A DNA stretch of 64,000 bases from Flammeovirgaceae bacterium (GTDB lineage: Bacteria; Bacteroidota; Bacteroidia; Cytophagales; Cyclobacteriaceae), in NCBI GenBank assembly GCA_020635915.1, contig JACJYU010000001.1:186001-250000 (forward strand), in the 5' to 3' direction. The notes under the pieces are model-generated. The model saw only the letters and a program-made list of their open reading frames with translations, searched no databases and was not told the DNA's origin. The position numbers and the translations under genes were made by a program. Every line of letters begins with the position of its first letter. The stretch's first letter is position 1. Below are positions 17,729 through 26,365 of the stretch, piece by piece.

Positions 17729-18499
17729 TCAGGCTGCCTTGTTTACCCTTTCCACCTTCAGTTCAACATGCCGGGCCACCTGGATGACATTGAGTTTGTT
17801 GAGGATACGGATAACCTGGTAAGTGGGGTCTATCTCATGCCACCGCACACCCCCAAAATTGGCCCTTGAGCCATGTTTATGGTGGTTGTTGTGGTAGCTC
17901 TCCCCCATCATGAGGAAGTCAACTGGAAGGAAGTTGCGGGAAGTGTCCCCCACTTCGAAATTGCGGTACCCGTATTTATGGGCAAACCAGTTAATAATGG
18001 CCCCGTGGATGGGGCTGAACAAAAACTGGATTGGCAACAACAGCCATAGCCACCAGTGTGTGGCAAACATAACGTACATGCCTACGTACAATGCGCCCCA
18101 AAACAACCGCGAGGGCCACGACCTTGCTATTTTATCGAATGCATCCCATTTGGGCACGCCTTCCGTAAACCGTTTTTCCGGCACCATTTTGCCATTGGCA
18201 ATGGCCGAATATATGGTCTTTGTCTTCCACATCATCTTCCAGATGCTCTCATCGTATTTGGGGGAGTGGGGATCGTTTTCGGTATCCGCATAAGCATGGT
18301 GCATCCTGTGCATCACGCCATAGCCAAAAGGGCTCAAATAATTGCTGCCCTGGAATATCCAGGTGAGGATAAAGAAAACCTTCTCGGTGGTCTTGTTCAT
18401 GGTAAATGCCTTGTGCGAGGCATACCGGTGAAGGAAAAAGGTCTGGAAAAACAGCGATAAGTACCAGTGCGCTATAAAAAAGATAAGTATGATCTTCAT
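17729..18499 (-). CDS. Acyl-CoA desaturase (delta-9 type, membrane di-iron)
   Basis: The 256-residue membrane protein belongs to the fatty acid desaturase family that introduces a double bond into acyl chains. The three histidine boxes are visible: HRYASH (residues 24-29), HRMHH (near 64) and HNNHH (near 203), with hydrophobic helices between. A fourth, WFAHKYG, also fits the family. Substrate chain and carrier cannot be told apart. It likely adjusts membrane fluidity, consistent with its closeness to the cold-shock gene, though the two are separately transcribed. Confidence 0.9.
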   Translation of the reverse strand: MKIILIFFIAHWYLSLFFQTFFLHRYASHKAFTMNKTTEKVFFILTWIFQGSNYLSPFGYGVMHRMHHAYADTENDPHSPKYDESIWKMMWKTKTIYSAIANGKMVPEKRFTEGVPKWDAFDKIARSWPSRLFWGALYVGMYVMFATHWWLWLLLPIQFLFSPIHGAIINWFAHKYGYRNFEVGDTSRNFLPVDFLMMGESYHNNHHKHGSRANFGGVRWHEIDPTYQVIRILNKLNVIQVARHVELKVERVNKAA

Positions 18500-18630
18500 A
18501 TGGTTTTAGGTCCTAGGTTTGTCAATAATTACCAAAGCCTGGTTTGGGGCTTTGTTTTAAAAGACAAATTAGCAGCGGATTTGTGACAGGTTGGCAAAAA
18601 AAATATACAGGTGGGGGTGCCGTGGCGCCC

Positions 18631-19218
18631 TCATGCCAGTTTCAATGACTTGACCAGGTCGTTTGAACAGCCCGTTTCGCAGGCTTTTGAGAAGTTTTCC
18701 GCCCATTGCGGCTTTGCCGGCCAATCAAAATTTATTTTTAACGGCTCGCCCTCCAGTTTCCGTTTGGCCCGGCTAAAAAGCTGCCGGCAGTGGTCTTTCT
18801 TCTTCTCCAACACATCCTGAAGGGCCTCATAATCAAAATTGAACACCTCGCGCAAGACAAACACCGCCCGCTCAAGGGGCTCAAGCTTGTTATGGACGAT
18901 CTTCAAAGCAGACTGGACATTGGCATTGAAGTCGAAGGTGCCAAGGTCCAATTCCTTAAACCGGGCAATCAGTTCCGGAATGTGGTCCAGGCATTCTTCC
19001 TTTTTGCGCTTCAGGGCCTGTATATGGTTGATGCAATTATTGACCACAGACCTGACCAGGTAAGCCTTGGTGTTTAATACCTTCCCTTTTTCAATGGAAA
19101 GCCACTTTAAAAAAGTATCCTGCACAATATCCTCTGCATCCGCCTTGCATTTTACAATGCGCATGGCTATGCCGTGAAGCATCGGATGGTAAAGGGTAAT
19201 GGTCTGTGCCGGTGTCAC
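18631..19218 (-). CDS. ECF-like RNA polymerase sigma factor
   Basis: The 195-residue protein has sigma region 2 (LYHPMLHGIAMRIV, then ADAEDIVQDTFLKW) and region 4 (LEPLERAVFVLREVF, FDYEALQDVLE, CRQLFSRAKRKL). About 40 residues follow region 4, ending in a short helix (NFSKACETGCSNDLVKSLK) that looks like the first helix of a SnoaL-like domain, as in ECF41-type factors, but the domain itself is missing. The GTG at 19218 is chosen because it sits just after a good promoter; the frame is open far upstream but overlaps ggt. No anti-sigma gene is adjacent. Confidence 0.75.
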   Translation of the reverse strand: MTPAQTITLYHPMLHGIAMRIVKCKADAEDIVQDTFLKWLSIEKGKVLNTKAYLVRSVVNNCINHIQALKRKKEECLDHIPELIARFKELDLGTFDFNANVQSALKIVHNKLEPLERAVFVLREVFNFDYEALQDVLEKKKDHCRQLFSRAKRKLEGEPLKINFDWPAKPQWAENFSKACETGCSNDLVKSLKLA

Positions 19219-19235
19219 GAAATACGAATTTGGCA

Positions 19236-19268
19236 CAAAGGTAGGGCTATTCGACCAAAATCCCCAAA
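19236..19268 (-). promoter_or_regulatory. Promoter of the sigma factor gene
   Basis: On the minus strand TTTG (19268-19265) and TACCTTTG (19243-19236) are separated by 21 bases, fitting the Bacteroidota consensus. The -7 element ends 17 bases before the proposed GTG start and supports that start. Confidence 0.6.
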
Positions 19269-19312
19269 TGAAAACCCCGCGGCCCTCCGCAATACCGCCC
19301 AGGCATTTACCT

Positions 19313-19343
19313 TTTGAATCAAAAAAAACCAACCTTATATTTA
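19313..19343 (+). promoter_or_regulatory. Candidate promoter of the gamma-glutamyltransferase gene
   Basis: TTTG (19313-19316), 19 bases, then TATATTTA (19336-19343), one mismatch from TAnnTTTG. It lies 20 bases before the ATG and is back to back with the sigma factor promoter. Confidence 0.5.
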
Positions 19344-19363
19344 GTGGCTTAAAACCAACCAAC

Positions 19364-21214
19364 ATGAAAAGACCTACCCTAATCATTACCGCCCTGCTTT
19401 CCTGTGGCCTGTTGTTTGCCCAAAGGACCCAAAAGCCTGTTTTGCATGGCAAGCACTGGATGGCCATCACGGGCAAACCGCTGGCGGCCACGGCTGGCGC
19501 CATCACCTTCCAGAAAGGGGGGAACGCGGTCGATGCGGCCTGTACCATGCTGGCCTCCACGGCCACCATGTGGGACGTGCTGAGCTGGGGTGGCGAAACG
19601 CAGGCCCTCATATACAACCCCAATACCAAAAAGGTAATTGCCATCAATGCACTGGGGGTGGCCCCCACGGGCGCAACGGCCGAATTCTTCAAGGAAAAAG
19701 GCATGAAATACCCCCCGCAGTACGGCCCCCTTGCGGCCGTGACCCCTGGTACCCCGGGCGGGCTTCTTACCATGCTGGCCGAATATGGCACCATGAGCCT
19801 GAAGGAGGTGCTTGCCCCTGCCATGGAATTGGCAGCCGGGTACCCCATTGAGGCACAAACGGCCAACTCCATCGAAGGGGCAAAAGAAAGGATCAAGGAA
19901 TGGCCTTATTCAAAAAAAGTTTTCCTTCCCCACCTGGGCGAAGAAAGGGAAGCCCCGGAAGCGGGCGAAATATTTGTGCAGAAAGACCTGCTGGCCACGC
20001 TCACCAAACTGGTGGAAGCCGAGCAAGAAGCACTAAAGAAAAAGAAAAGCCGTAAGGAGGCCATCTATGCTGCCTATGACCGCTTTTACAAAGGGGACAT
20101 CGCCAAGGAAATAGTACGGGGCGCAAGGGAACAGGGCGGCTTGTTCACTGAAGCCGACCTGGCCAACTGGAAGGTAAAGATCGAAGAGCCTTTGATGGTC
20201 AACTACAAAGGGATAGAAGTGTACAAGTTGCAACAATGGTCGCAGGGGCCGGTAATGTTGCAGGCATTGAATATCCTGGAAAATTTCGACCTAAAGGGCA
20301 TGGGGTACAATACCACCCGCTACATCCACACCCTTTACCAGGTCATGAACCTTGCGTTTGCAGACCGGGATTTTTATTATGGCGACCCTGCCTTCGCCCC
20401 TGAAGAACCTATGCAAGGCTTGCTGTCCAAGGCATACGCAAAGGAACGGATGAAACTGATCAACCCCGACAAAAACGACCCTAACATTGGGCCGGGCGAT
20501 CCCTACCCTTTTGAAGGGAAGAAAAACCCTTACCTGGACATCCTCAATGAATGGGGCAAAAGCCACACGTCTTTGAACCACCCCGGCACCAGGGTGCCGG
20601 TACTGGACGGGCAATTCCTTCAGGACTTCACCGCAGGCACCACCTCGGTGGAAGCTGCCGATGCGGAAGGTTGGGTGGTATCCATCACGCCCAGCGGTGG
20701 TTGGGTGCCGGCAGTGATCGCGGGAAACACTGGGGTGGGCATGAGCCAACGCATGCAGTCGTTTGTCACCGATCCTAAGGAAAACCCATTCAATGTCGTG
20801 GAGCCAGGAAAGCGGCCACGCGTTACGCTTACCCCCAGCATGGCCTTGAAAGACGGAAAGCCCTTCCTCTCCTTCGCCAAACAGGCCGGTGACGAACAGG
20901 ACCAAAACCTGCTCCAGTTCTTTTTGAACATTGTTGAATTTGGCATGAACGTGCAGGAGTCGGCCGAGGCGGCCATGTTTAAAACCTATCAGATGTATTC
21001 CAGCTTTGGCGACCACGAACGCAAGGATGGCGCCCTGGTATTGAATTCCGAGACGCCTTACTGGACAAGGAGGGACTTAAGTAAAATGGGCTATCACCTC
21101 TCCTACCAAGACAGGACTTCCGGGCCCATTAACGCCATTTTCTTCGACTGGAAGCATGGCAGCTTCTGGGGCGGTTCAAGCAACCATGGGGAGGATTATG
21201 GGATTGGGTGGTAG
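19364..21214 (+). CDS. ggt: Gamma-glutamyltransferase family protein (N-terminal nucleophile hydrolase)
   Basis: The 616-residue protein has a signal peptide (MKRPTLIITALLSCGLLFAQ) and the two-part GGT fold. It carries ITFQKGGNAVDAA near residue 47 and the autoprocessing region DFTAGTTSVEAADAEG, in which Thr426 or Thr427 should be the new N-terminal nucleophile. The small-subunit glycine-rich segment PSGGWVPAVIAGNTGVGM follows. The enzyme would cleave gamma-glutamyl bonds, for example in glutathione, in the periplasm. The canonical HTTH text before the nucleophile is replaced by AGTT, so it may be a divergent member or a cephalosporin acylase-like relative. A dipeptidase and a peptidase lie next to it on the other strand. 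Confidence 0.85.
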   Translation: MKRPTLIITALLSCGLLFAQRTQKPVLHGKHWMAITGKPLAATAGAITFQKGGNAVDAACTMLASTATMWDVLSWGGETQALIYNPNTKKVIAINALGVAPTGATAEFFKEKGMKYPPQYGPLAAVTPGTPGGLLTMLAEYGTMSLKEVLAPAMELAAGYPIEAQTANSIEGAKERIKEWPYSKKVFLPHLGEEREAPEAGEIFVQKDLLATLTKLVEAEQEALKKKKSRKEAIYAAYDRFYKGDIAKEIVRGAREQGGLFTEADLANWKVKIEEPLMVNYKGIEVYKLQQWSQGPVMLQALNILENFDLKGMGYNTTRYIHTLYQVMNLAFADRDFYYGDPAFAPEEPMQGLLSKAYAKERMKLINPDKNDPNIGPGDPYPFEGKKNPYLDILNEWGKSHTSLNHPGTRVPVLDGQFLQDFTAGTTSVEAADAEGWVVSITPSGGWVPAVIAGNTGVGMSQRMQSFVTDPKENPFNVVEPGKRPRVTLTPSMALKDGKPFLSFAKQAGDEQDQNLLQFFLNIVEFGMNVQESAEAAMFKTYQMYSSFGDHERKDGALVLNSETPYWTRRDLSKMGYHLSYQDRTSGPINAIFFDWKHGSFWGGSSNHGEDYGIGW

Positions 21215-21309
21215 GCTAGTAGTTACCAGTTAGTTGAGCCGTAAGTAATCCTGCACCAACAAAAAAACCTACTGTAGGGCATGATTCACCTGGTGGGCGT
21301 GTTCAGGTT

Positions 21310-22374
21310 TTACTTCAACACTTTCTGGAGCACCCGCACCACGTTGCCACCGGCAATCTTCTTCACCTCGTCCTGGGTGAGGCCCCTGGCCTTAAGGGCT
21401 TCCCTCCATTGGCCTAGCTGCAGGTAGCTGTCCAGCACGGGCTTATAGTTGCTGTCCATGTCGGTGCCCAGGCCCACGTAATCAACGCCCACCACATCAA
21501 TGAGGCGCATAATGTTGTCGATGTAATCGTCAAAGCTGGAGTTGAAGCCCGAGGGCCACGCGCCTATCACCCCCCGGGTGGATTTGATGATCTTCGCATG
21601 CTCTCGTGTGATGGCGCGGATGCCTATAGGCCTGTCTTCATCCAGTTTCAGGATGCTGTGCGATAGGATTAGCGGCTGGTTGGTGATGGCGGCCACGTCC
21701 AATACGGTTTTATGGGAGGCATGCGCCACATCGATTACCATCCCCAGCCGGTTCATTTTGCGCACCACTTCCTTCCCCAACGGGGAAAGCCCATTGTGCT
21801 GAGGAGGCGAGGTCTGCAGGTCACCGAGGGGGCTGGGCGCATAGTGCACCAATTGGATGCTCCTGACCCCATCGTCATAGACTTCGTCCAATTGCCCCTC
21901 GCCTTGCAGGAAGTCCCCTCCTTCACAGGCAAAAAATGCCGCCACCTCATTGCGCGATGGGTCGGTAAGCCCGCCTACGGTAGTGGACGGGCGTACAGGC
22001 AATTCCCTGCATAAGGACCTCAGTGCGGTAATCTGCCTTTTATATTCTTTCCACGCCTCCCCGTTTTCAAATTCACGGGATGGAAGAACGCCTTCTGGCC
22101 TCACCCTGGTCACCAGGGTATCCACCACGGTACTGAAGAACGCCCCTGAAAGGCCTGCCTCGTTCATTTCATCTATGGTTTTCCTTACACCCGCATCGCC
22201 CCCATAATCGCTTAGCCCCTTGCGGTAAAACCGCCCAGGGTGTGCATGCAGGTCGAAGGTGACCAGGTCTGGTGGTCCCCACCACCCGCTATCAATGCCC
22301 CAGTAGCCCATCACGGCCGTCCCCGCTGAGAGGGCCATGGACTGTTGCAGGAATTTTTGGCGGGTTATCGCCAT
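21310..22374 (-). CDS. M19 family dipeptidase with altered metal motif
   Basis: The 354-residue exported M19 enzyme has an N-terminal signal (MAITRQKFLQQSMALSAGTA) without a lipobox. The family's HxD zinc motif appears as HAH in FDLHAHPGRF, so the usual aspartate is replaced by histidine. Other ligands are conserved: E in FFACEGGDF, H in VIDVAHASH, H in LILSHSI, and D in GLGTDMDSN. Activity is therefore likely but the metal site may differ. Its start is one base from the stop of the S51 peptidase gene, so the two form an operon. Confidence 0.85.
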   Translation of the reverse strand: MAITRQKFLQQSMALSAGTAVMGYWGIDSGWWGPPDLVTFDLHAHPGRFYRKGLSDYGGDAGVRKTIDEMNEAGLSGAFFSTVVDTLVTRVRPEGVLPSREFENGEAWKEYKRQITALRSLCRELPVRPSTTVGGLTDPSRNEVAAFFACEGGDFLQGEGQLDEVYDDGVRSIQLVHYAPSPLGDLQTSPPQHNGLSPLGKEVVRKMNRLGMVIDVAHASHKTVLDVAAITNQPLILSHSILKLDEDRPIGIRAITREHAKIIKSTRGVIGAWPSGFNSSFDDYIDNIMRLIDVVGVDYVGLGTDMDSNYKPVLDSYLQLGQWREALKARGLTQDEVKKIAGGNVVRVLQKVLK

Positions 22375-22375
22375 G

Positions 22376-23131
22376 TCATTTCAATAGTTCGGCTTCCAGT
22401 TTCTCCTCCACTACCTTGCCCCCCTTCATGGACACGAAGTAGCAATTGTATTCAGGCCCCAGGGACACCACTTTGAAGGGCTTGCCATTCTTGAATACGA
22501 TGCCCGCATAATCGTCCATGGCATAGCCGGCCTTGAAAATCCCGTTGGCTATGTTTTTTTGGTATAACGGTTGCCTGTATTCCTCACTGTGGTAGTGGGG
22601 GCTGTGGCTAAAGGGAAGGAATCCCAGCCCTTCCACCACGCTCAATTCCCTGGGCCTTGAGTCGGTGGTGCCATTTTCAAACCAGCACAAAGACCCGGCA
22701 CTGCCCCCGGCCAGCACTATGCCTTTTTCCAAAGCCTTTTTCAACACCTTGTCAATGCCTTGGGCTTTCCATATCGCCATCATGTTCAATGTGTTGCCGC
22801 CACCCACATAAATGGCGTCCATGCTTAACAACACTTCTTCAAAAGGCTGTTTTTGGTTGTAAGAGCTTATCCAAACTTTTTGAACATGTGGCTCTACCGG
22901 CAAATCCGAAACCAAATCATAAAACCGGATAATCCCAGCCTCACTATCCCCCGAGGCCGTGGGGAGGTAGCATATCCTGGGGCGTTCTTTGCCTGTCAGT
23001 TTTATGATCTCTTTAATGAAATACTTGTTTTGTCCCCCACCAAACGGAAATATATATTGGTCCGGGCCTTGCGCCTTTGTTCCCATAATGCCTATTGCCA
23101 TCATAAAAGTGAACACGATGTGCTTTTTCAT
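22376..23131 (-). CDS. Peptidase E / cyanophycinase-like serine peptidase (family S51)
   Basis: The 251-residue protein has a signal peptide (to about residue 20, ending KAQG) and an S51 fold. The nucleophile elbow is GGSAGSLCW (Ser near residue 145). The preceding YVGGGNTLNMMAIW and the later FLPFSHSPHYHSEEYR, which supplies the histidine, are typical of peptidase E. Members cleave Asp-X dipeptides. Being exported is unusual for classic PepE, so it may work in the periplasm with the adjacent dipeptidase and GGT. Confidence 0.85.
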   Translation of the reverse strand: MKKHIVFTFMMAIGIMGTKAQGPDQYIFPFGGGQNKYFIKEIIKLTGKERPRICYLPTASGDSEAGIIRFYDLVSDLPVEPHVQKVWISSYNQKQPFEEVLLSMDAIYVGGGNTLNMMAIWKAQGIDKVLKKALEKGIVLAGGSAGSLCWFENGTTDSRPRELSVVEGLGFLPFSHSPHYHSEEYRQPLYQKNIANGIFKAGYAMDDYAGIVFKNGKPFKVVSLGPEYNCYFVSMKGGKVVEEKLEAELLK

Positions 23132-23231
23132 AGGAGAAAAATAATACTTCCCGGAAGATTATAAAAGCCCAGGGTTGACAATACCCTTGTTTCACCATGT
23201 CTCGGTTACCATTTACCCAAAAAACCCAGGG

Positions 23232-24365
23232 CTAGGGAATGGCATTGGGTATCCTGCATTCGAATGTTGATCCGATATTGGCATGGGAGCTAATCTCGAT
23301 GCTTCCCCCCATTTTTTGAATGGTCTCTTTTACCAGGTACAAACCCAGCCCTGCGCCTTCGCTGCGCTCGGTGCCCCGATAAAACATTTTAAAAACGTTG
23401 GGAAGTATCTTCGCATCAATGCCTATGCCATTATCCACAAACGCCACCACGGCTTCCTGCCTGGTGATATGTACCTGAATATGAAGGGAACATTTTTTAT
23501 TGCGGCTCCTATACTTAATTGCATTGGAGAGGAGGTTTTCAAAAACGACCGAAATACGGTAAGCATCCGAAAAGAATGGGACATGAATCCCTTTGGTATC
23601 CACTGAAATTTCCACCTCCTTGAAACCATCGATATTTTCCAATTTCTTCAACGAATCATTTAACAGGCTGACCAAATTTACCTGGTGGGCCACCACTTCC
23701 GTTCGGGCGTTGCGGGAGTAGTCAAGTATTTCCTTCAAGGTACCATCCAGTTTTTTGATGCTTCCCTCCATCATGTCAAAGTACTTGTTGTACACCGGAT
23801 CCCTGGGCCTTTGGTCCATTCTTGAAACATTGAGCAGCCCCAATAAGGAAAGCAAAGGTGCCCTTAGGTCATGCGAAACGCTGTAGACAAAGCTGTCCAA
23901 TTCCTCATTTATCTTGATTAGCTCTTCATTTTGGTTTCTCAACGCCAGCTCGGCCTCAAGCCGCTGTGACTGGAGCTTCCGTTGCCCCAGGGCATTCATT
24001 ATGGCGGAGGGCAGCCTTTGCAGGCTCGACTTCAAAATATAGTCATCGGCACCTTGCTTGATGCGGGTAATGGCAAACTCCTCGGAAACGGAGCCTGTTA
24101 CCAGTATAAATGGCACCATAATCCCTAACCTGCGGCAAATCTTAAGGGCCTCTGAGGAGTTGAACTGTGCCAGGGTGTGGTCGGAAAGGATTACGTCAAA
24201 GGCGTGCCCTCGTATTGCCTGGATGAACCCCTCCCTATTGTCCACCATGAAGATTTCAAAATCCATCCCCTCCTTTCTCAGGGTCCGTTCCACCAACTCA
24301 ACATCTTCCATAATGTCTTCAAGGAACAATATCTTCAACTTTCTATCGGTTTTGGCCAATGTCAT
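23232..24365 (-). CDS. Hybrid protein: N-terminal receiver domain and C-terminal histidine kinase
   Basis: The 377-residue cytosolic protein has a receiver domain (residues 10-125: acidic pair in FLEDIMEDVE, phospho-acceptor D in DVILSDHTL, T in LVTGS, K in DDYILKSS). A short coiled-coil (about 130-160) links it to a HisKA domain (VYSVSHDLRAPLLSLLGL, H near 166) and a HATPase (NLLSNAIKY, VDNGIGI, FYRGTERSEGAGLGLYLVK). It has no membrane segment. Its start overlaps the previous gene by four bases (ATGA), so it is the last member of a three-gene relay. Confidence 0.88.
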   Translation of the reverse strand: MTLAKTDRKLKILFLEDIMEDVELVERTLRKEGMDFEIFMVDNREGFIQAIRGHAFDVILSDHTLAQFNSSEALKICRRLGIMVPFILVTGSVSEEFAITRIKQGADDYILKSSLQRLPSAIMNALGQRKLQSQRLEAELALRNQNEELIKINEELDSFVYSVSHDLRAPLLSLLGLLNVSRMDQRPRDPVYNKYFDMMEGSIKKLDGTLKEILDYSRNARTEVVAHQVNLVSLLNDSLKKLENIDGFKEVEISVDTKGIHVPFFSDAYRISVVFENLLSNAIKYRSRNKKCSLHIQVHITRQEAVVAFVDNGIGIDAKILPNVFKMFYRGTERSEGAGLGLYLVKETIQKMGGSIEISSHANIGSTFECRIPNAIP

Positions 24366-24787
24366 CGTGGTGGTTGGTTAAGTAGCAGCCAAAACATACC
24401 TAGCTGGTCCACCGCCTGCAGGAATTTATCAAACTCAACCGGCTTGACAATATAGGCATTAACGCCCAGGTCATAAGACTCCACAATATCCCGTTCTTCC
24501 TTTGAAGAGGTAAGCATCACCACCGGGATCACTTTCTTCATGGGGTCGCCTTTAATCCGTTTCAATATTTCAATACCATCCACCTTTGGCATCTTCAAGT
24601 CGAGCAAGATCAATTTTGGATAGTTATCGTTGTCTTTAGCAAACAAATATTCAAGGGCCTTTTCACTATCGCTAATGTGCAGCAGGTTGTTGGCGAGGTT
24701 CCTTTTCTTTAATGCCCGAATGGCAAGCTCGGCATCGTCAACATTATCCTCAATCAATAATATCTCAACTTGTTTGTCCATTATCAT
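24362..24787 (-). CDS. Single-domain response regulator (Rcp1-like)
   Basis: The 141-residue stand-alone receiver has acidic pocket IEDNVDDAE, phospho-acceptor D in LILLDLKMPKVDG (near residue 63), T in VMLTSSKEE and K in AYIVKPVEF. The DNVDDAELAIRAL start is typical of Rcp1-like regulators that pair with CHASE or phytochrome kinases. It has no output domain, so it probably shuttles phosphate between the upstream membrane kinase and the downstream hybrid protein. ATGA overlaps exist at both ends (24784-24787 and 24362-24365). Confidence 0.88.
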   Translation of the reverse strand: MIMDKQVEILLIEDNVDDAELAIRALKKRNLANNLLHISDSEKALEYLFAKDNDNYPKLILLDLKMPKVDGIEILKRIKGDPMKKVIPVVMLTSSKEERDIVESYDLGVNAYIVKPVEFDKFLQAVDQLGMFWLLLNQPPR

Positions 24788-26118
24788 ACCGTTGGGTTAT
24801 TGATATAAAAATAAAAGCACGCCCCCTCGTTTGGTTTTGACTCGGCCCAAATATCACCATTGTGTTTCGAAATGATCCGGTGGGCCAGTGCCAAGCCCAC
24901 CCCAGTCCCGGCAAACTCATGGTTGCCGTGAAGCCGCTGAAAAACCTTAAATAATTTATCACTGTACTTCATATCAAAGCCAACACCGTTATCCTTAATA
25001 TAATACACCGTGGTGCCATATTTTGGAAAACACCCCACCTCAATTACCGGGTTGCCTTCCTTTGCGGAATACTTAATGGCATTGCTAATAAGGTTCTCCC
25101 AGACCTGCCTCATCATACTGGCATCGGCATACATATCGTTCAGTTCACCCACTACCCATTTAACCACTTTTGGCCTTTGGGCAGTATGTTCTTTGATGAT
25201 CCCGGCAACCATCTGGCCAACATTAATTTGCGAGTAAGCCAGCGTCTTTCTTCCCAGTCTTGAAAAATCCAAAAGATCGTCAATCAATTGCCCCATCCTG
25301 CCGGCATTCCGAATAACAATATCCAATAGCCGGTTGCCTTCCTTGTCAAGGGTAGCGCCATACTCCTCCTTTAGCACCTCGGTAAAACCTCGAATGGAGC
25401 GAAGGGGGGCACGCAGGTCATGGGAAACCGAATAGGTAAACGCTTCAAGCTCCTGGTTGGCCACCTTCATTTTTTTCTCTGCCATCAACCGTAGCCTAAA
25501 ACTATTATTGACCAATAGTAGTACGACCACCAAAATTAGAAAGGTCAGGACCATCAATACCGAAAAAAAAACCTGAAAATAATCTATTTCAGTCTGCCCC
25601 CTTTTCATCCTTTGTAGCAACAACCTGTTTGATTCATCGCGCATGCCCGACAATATGGACTCAACCTGGCCCAGCAAACTTTTGTTTTCAACGGAAACCA
25701 GCATCGCCCCTGCCTGGGCCCTTGAGGCCCCAAAAACCTCCATCAGCTTTTTGTTCATCCCCACCTTTTTCCTGCCCACCCATTTTAACGAGTCGATCTT
25801 CACCTGCTGTGATGGGCTGTCACTGGTCATTTCCAAAAGCATTGAATAATCACCGGCTGCCTTTTTCAAAACCTCATTATAGGACCTTAATATGACCGTA
25901 TCCCCGGTGAGCACATACTTTGCAAGCAGTTCTTCCAGTTTCACCGAATTGGTTCGTGTTTGCTCAATATAGTTTAAGACCTCGGTGGTGTGGAAACTCA
26001 ACCTTCTTGACTCTTGAAAATTTTTATTGTTCCTATGTGAAAAGTACCCAAGCAAAATCAAAATGAATAAAGCGGTCACAAAACCCCATAACGCCCTCTT
26101 GTCAATATGCACCTTCAT
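24784..26118 (-). CDS. Membrane sensor histidine kinase with CHASE3-type periplasmic domain
   Basis: The 444-residue kinase has a first membrane helix (residues 8-25) and a helical periplasmic sensor of about 150 residues in the CHASE3 style (TTEVLNYIEQTRTNSVKLEE, YVLTGD). A second helix follows (about 185-207), then HisKA (FTYSVSHDLRAPLRSIRGF) and HATPase with NLISNAIKYS, IKDNGVGFDMKY and HEFAGTGVGLALAHRI. The signal is unknown. It is the first gene of the operon and overlaps the response regulator start by four bases. Confidence 0.88.
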   Translation of the reverse strand: MKVHIDKRALWGFVTALFILILLGYFSHRNNKNFQESRRLSFHTTEVLNYIEQTRTNSVKLEELLAKYVLTGDTVILRSYNEVLKKAAGDYSMLLEMTSDSPSQQVKIDSLKWVGRKKVGMNKKLMEVFGASRAQAGAMLVSVENKSLLGQVESILSGMRDESNRLLLQRMKRGQTEIDYFQVFFSVLMVLTFLILVVVLLLVNNSFRLRLMAEKKMKVANQELEAFTYSVSHDLRAPLRSIRGFTEVLKEEYGATLDKEGNRLLDIVIRNAGRMGQLIDDLLDFSRLGRKTLAYSQINVGQMVAGIIKEHTAQRPKVVKWVVGELNDMYADASMMRQVWENLISNAIKYSAKEGNPVIEVGCFPKYGTTVYYIKDNGVGFDMKYSDKLFKVFQRLHGNHEFAGTGVGLALAHRIISKHNGDIWAESKPNEGACFYFYINNPTV

Positions 26119-26365
26119 GATGACAGCCTCACTTTTTTAGGCCAACTAAGCAGGTTCGCCAAACGAACCAATTCAATTTTCAAATTATTAATAAAAAACC
26201 ATCATTTATGTTATATGTAATAATGATGTAAGAAAATTGATATTAATTAAGAAAAAGAAGAAACAATTGTGACAAGCGGTTTTCCCTGACTTGTCGTGCG
26301 GTGGTCAATTCCTCCCGGGGGAGGGTACTGCTTTTTACCTGTTGGGTTGGTGGGCACCAAAAGCC

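Noticed and set aside
19219..19896. Long N-terminal extension of the sigma factor frame
   Set aside because: It overlaps the ggt signal peptide and coding region, and region 2 of the sigma factor starts only at about 19200; a promoter at 19236-19268 fits the short form.
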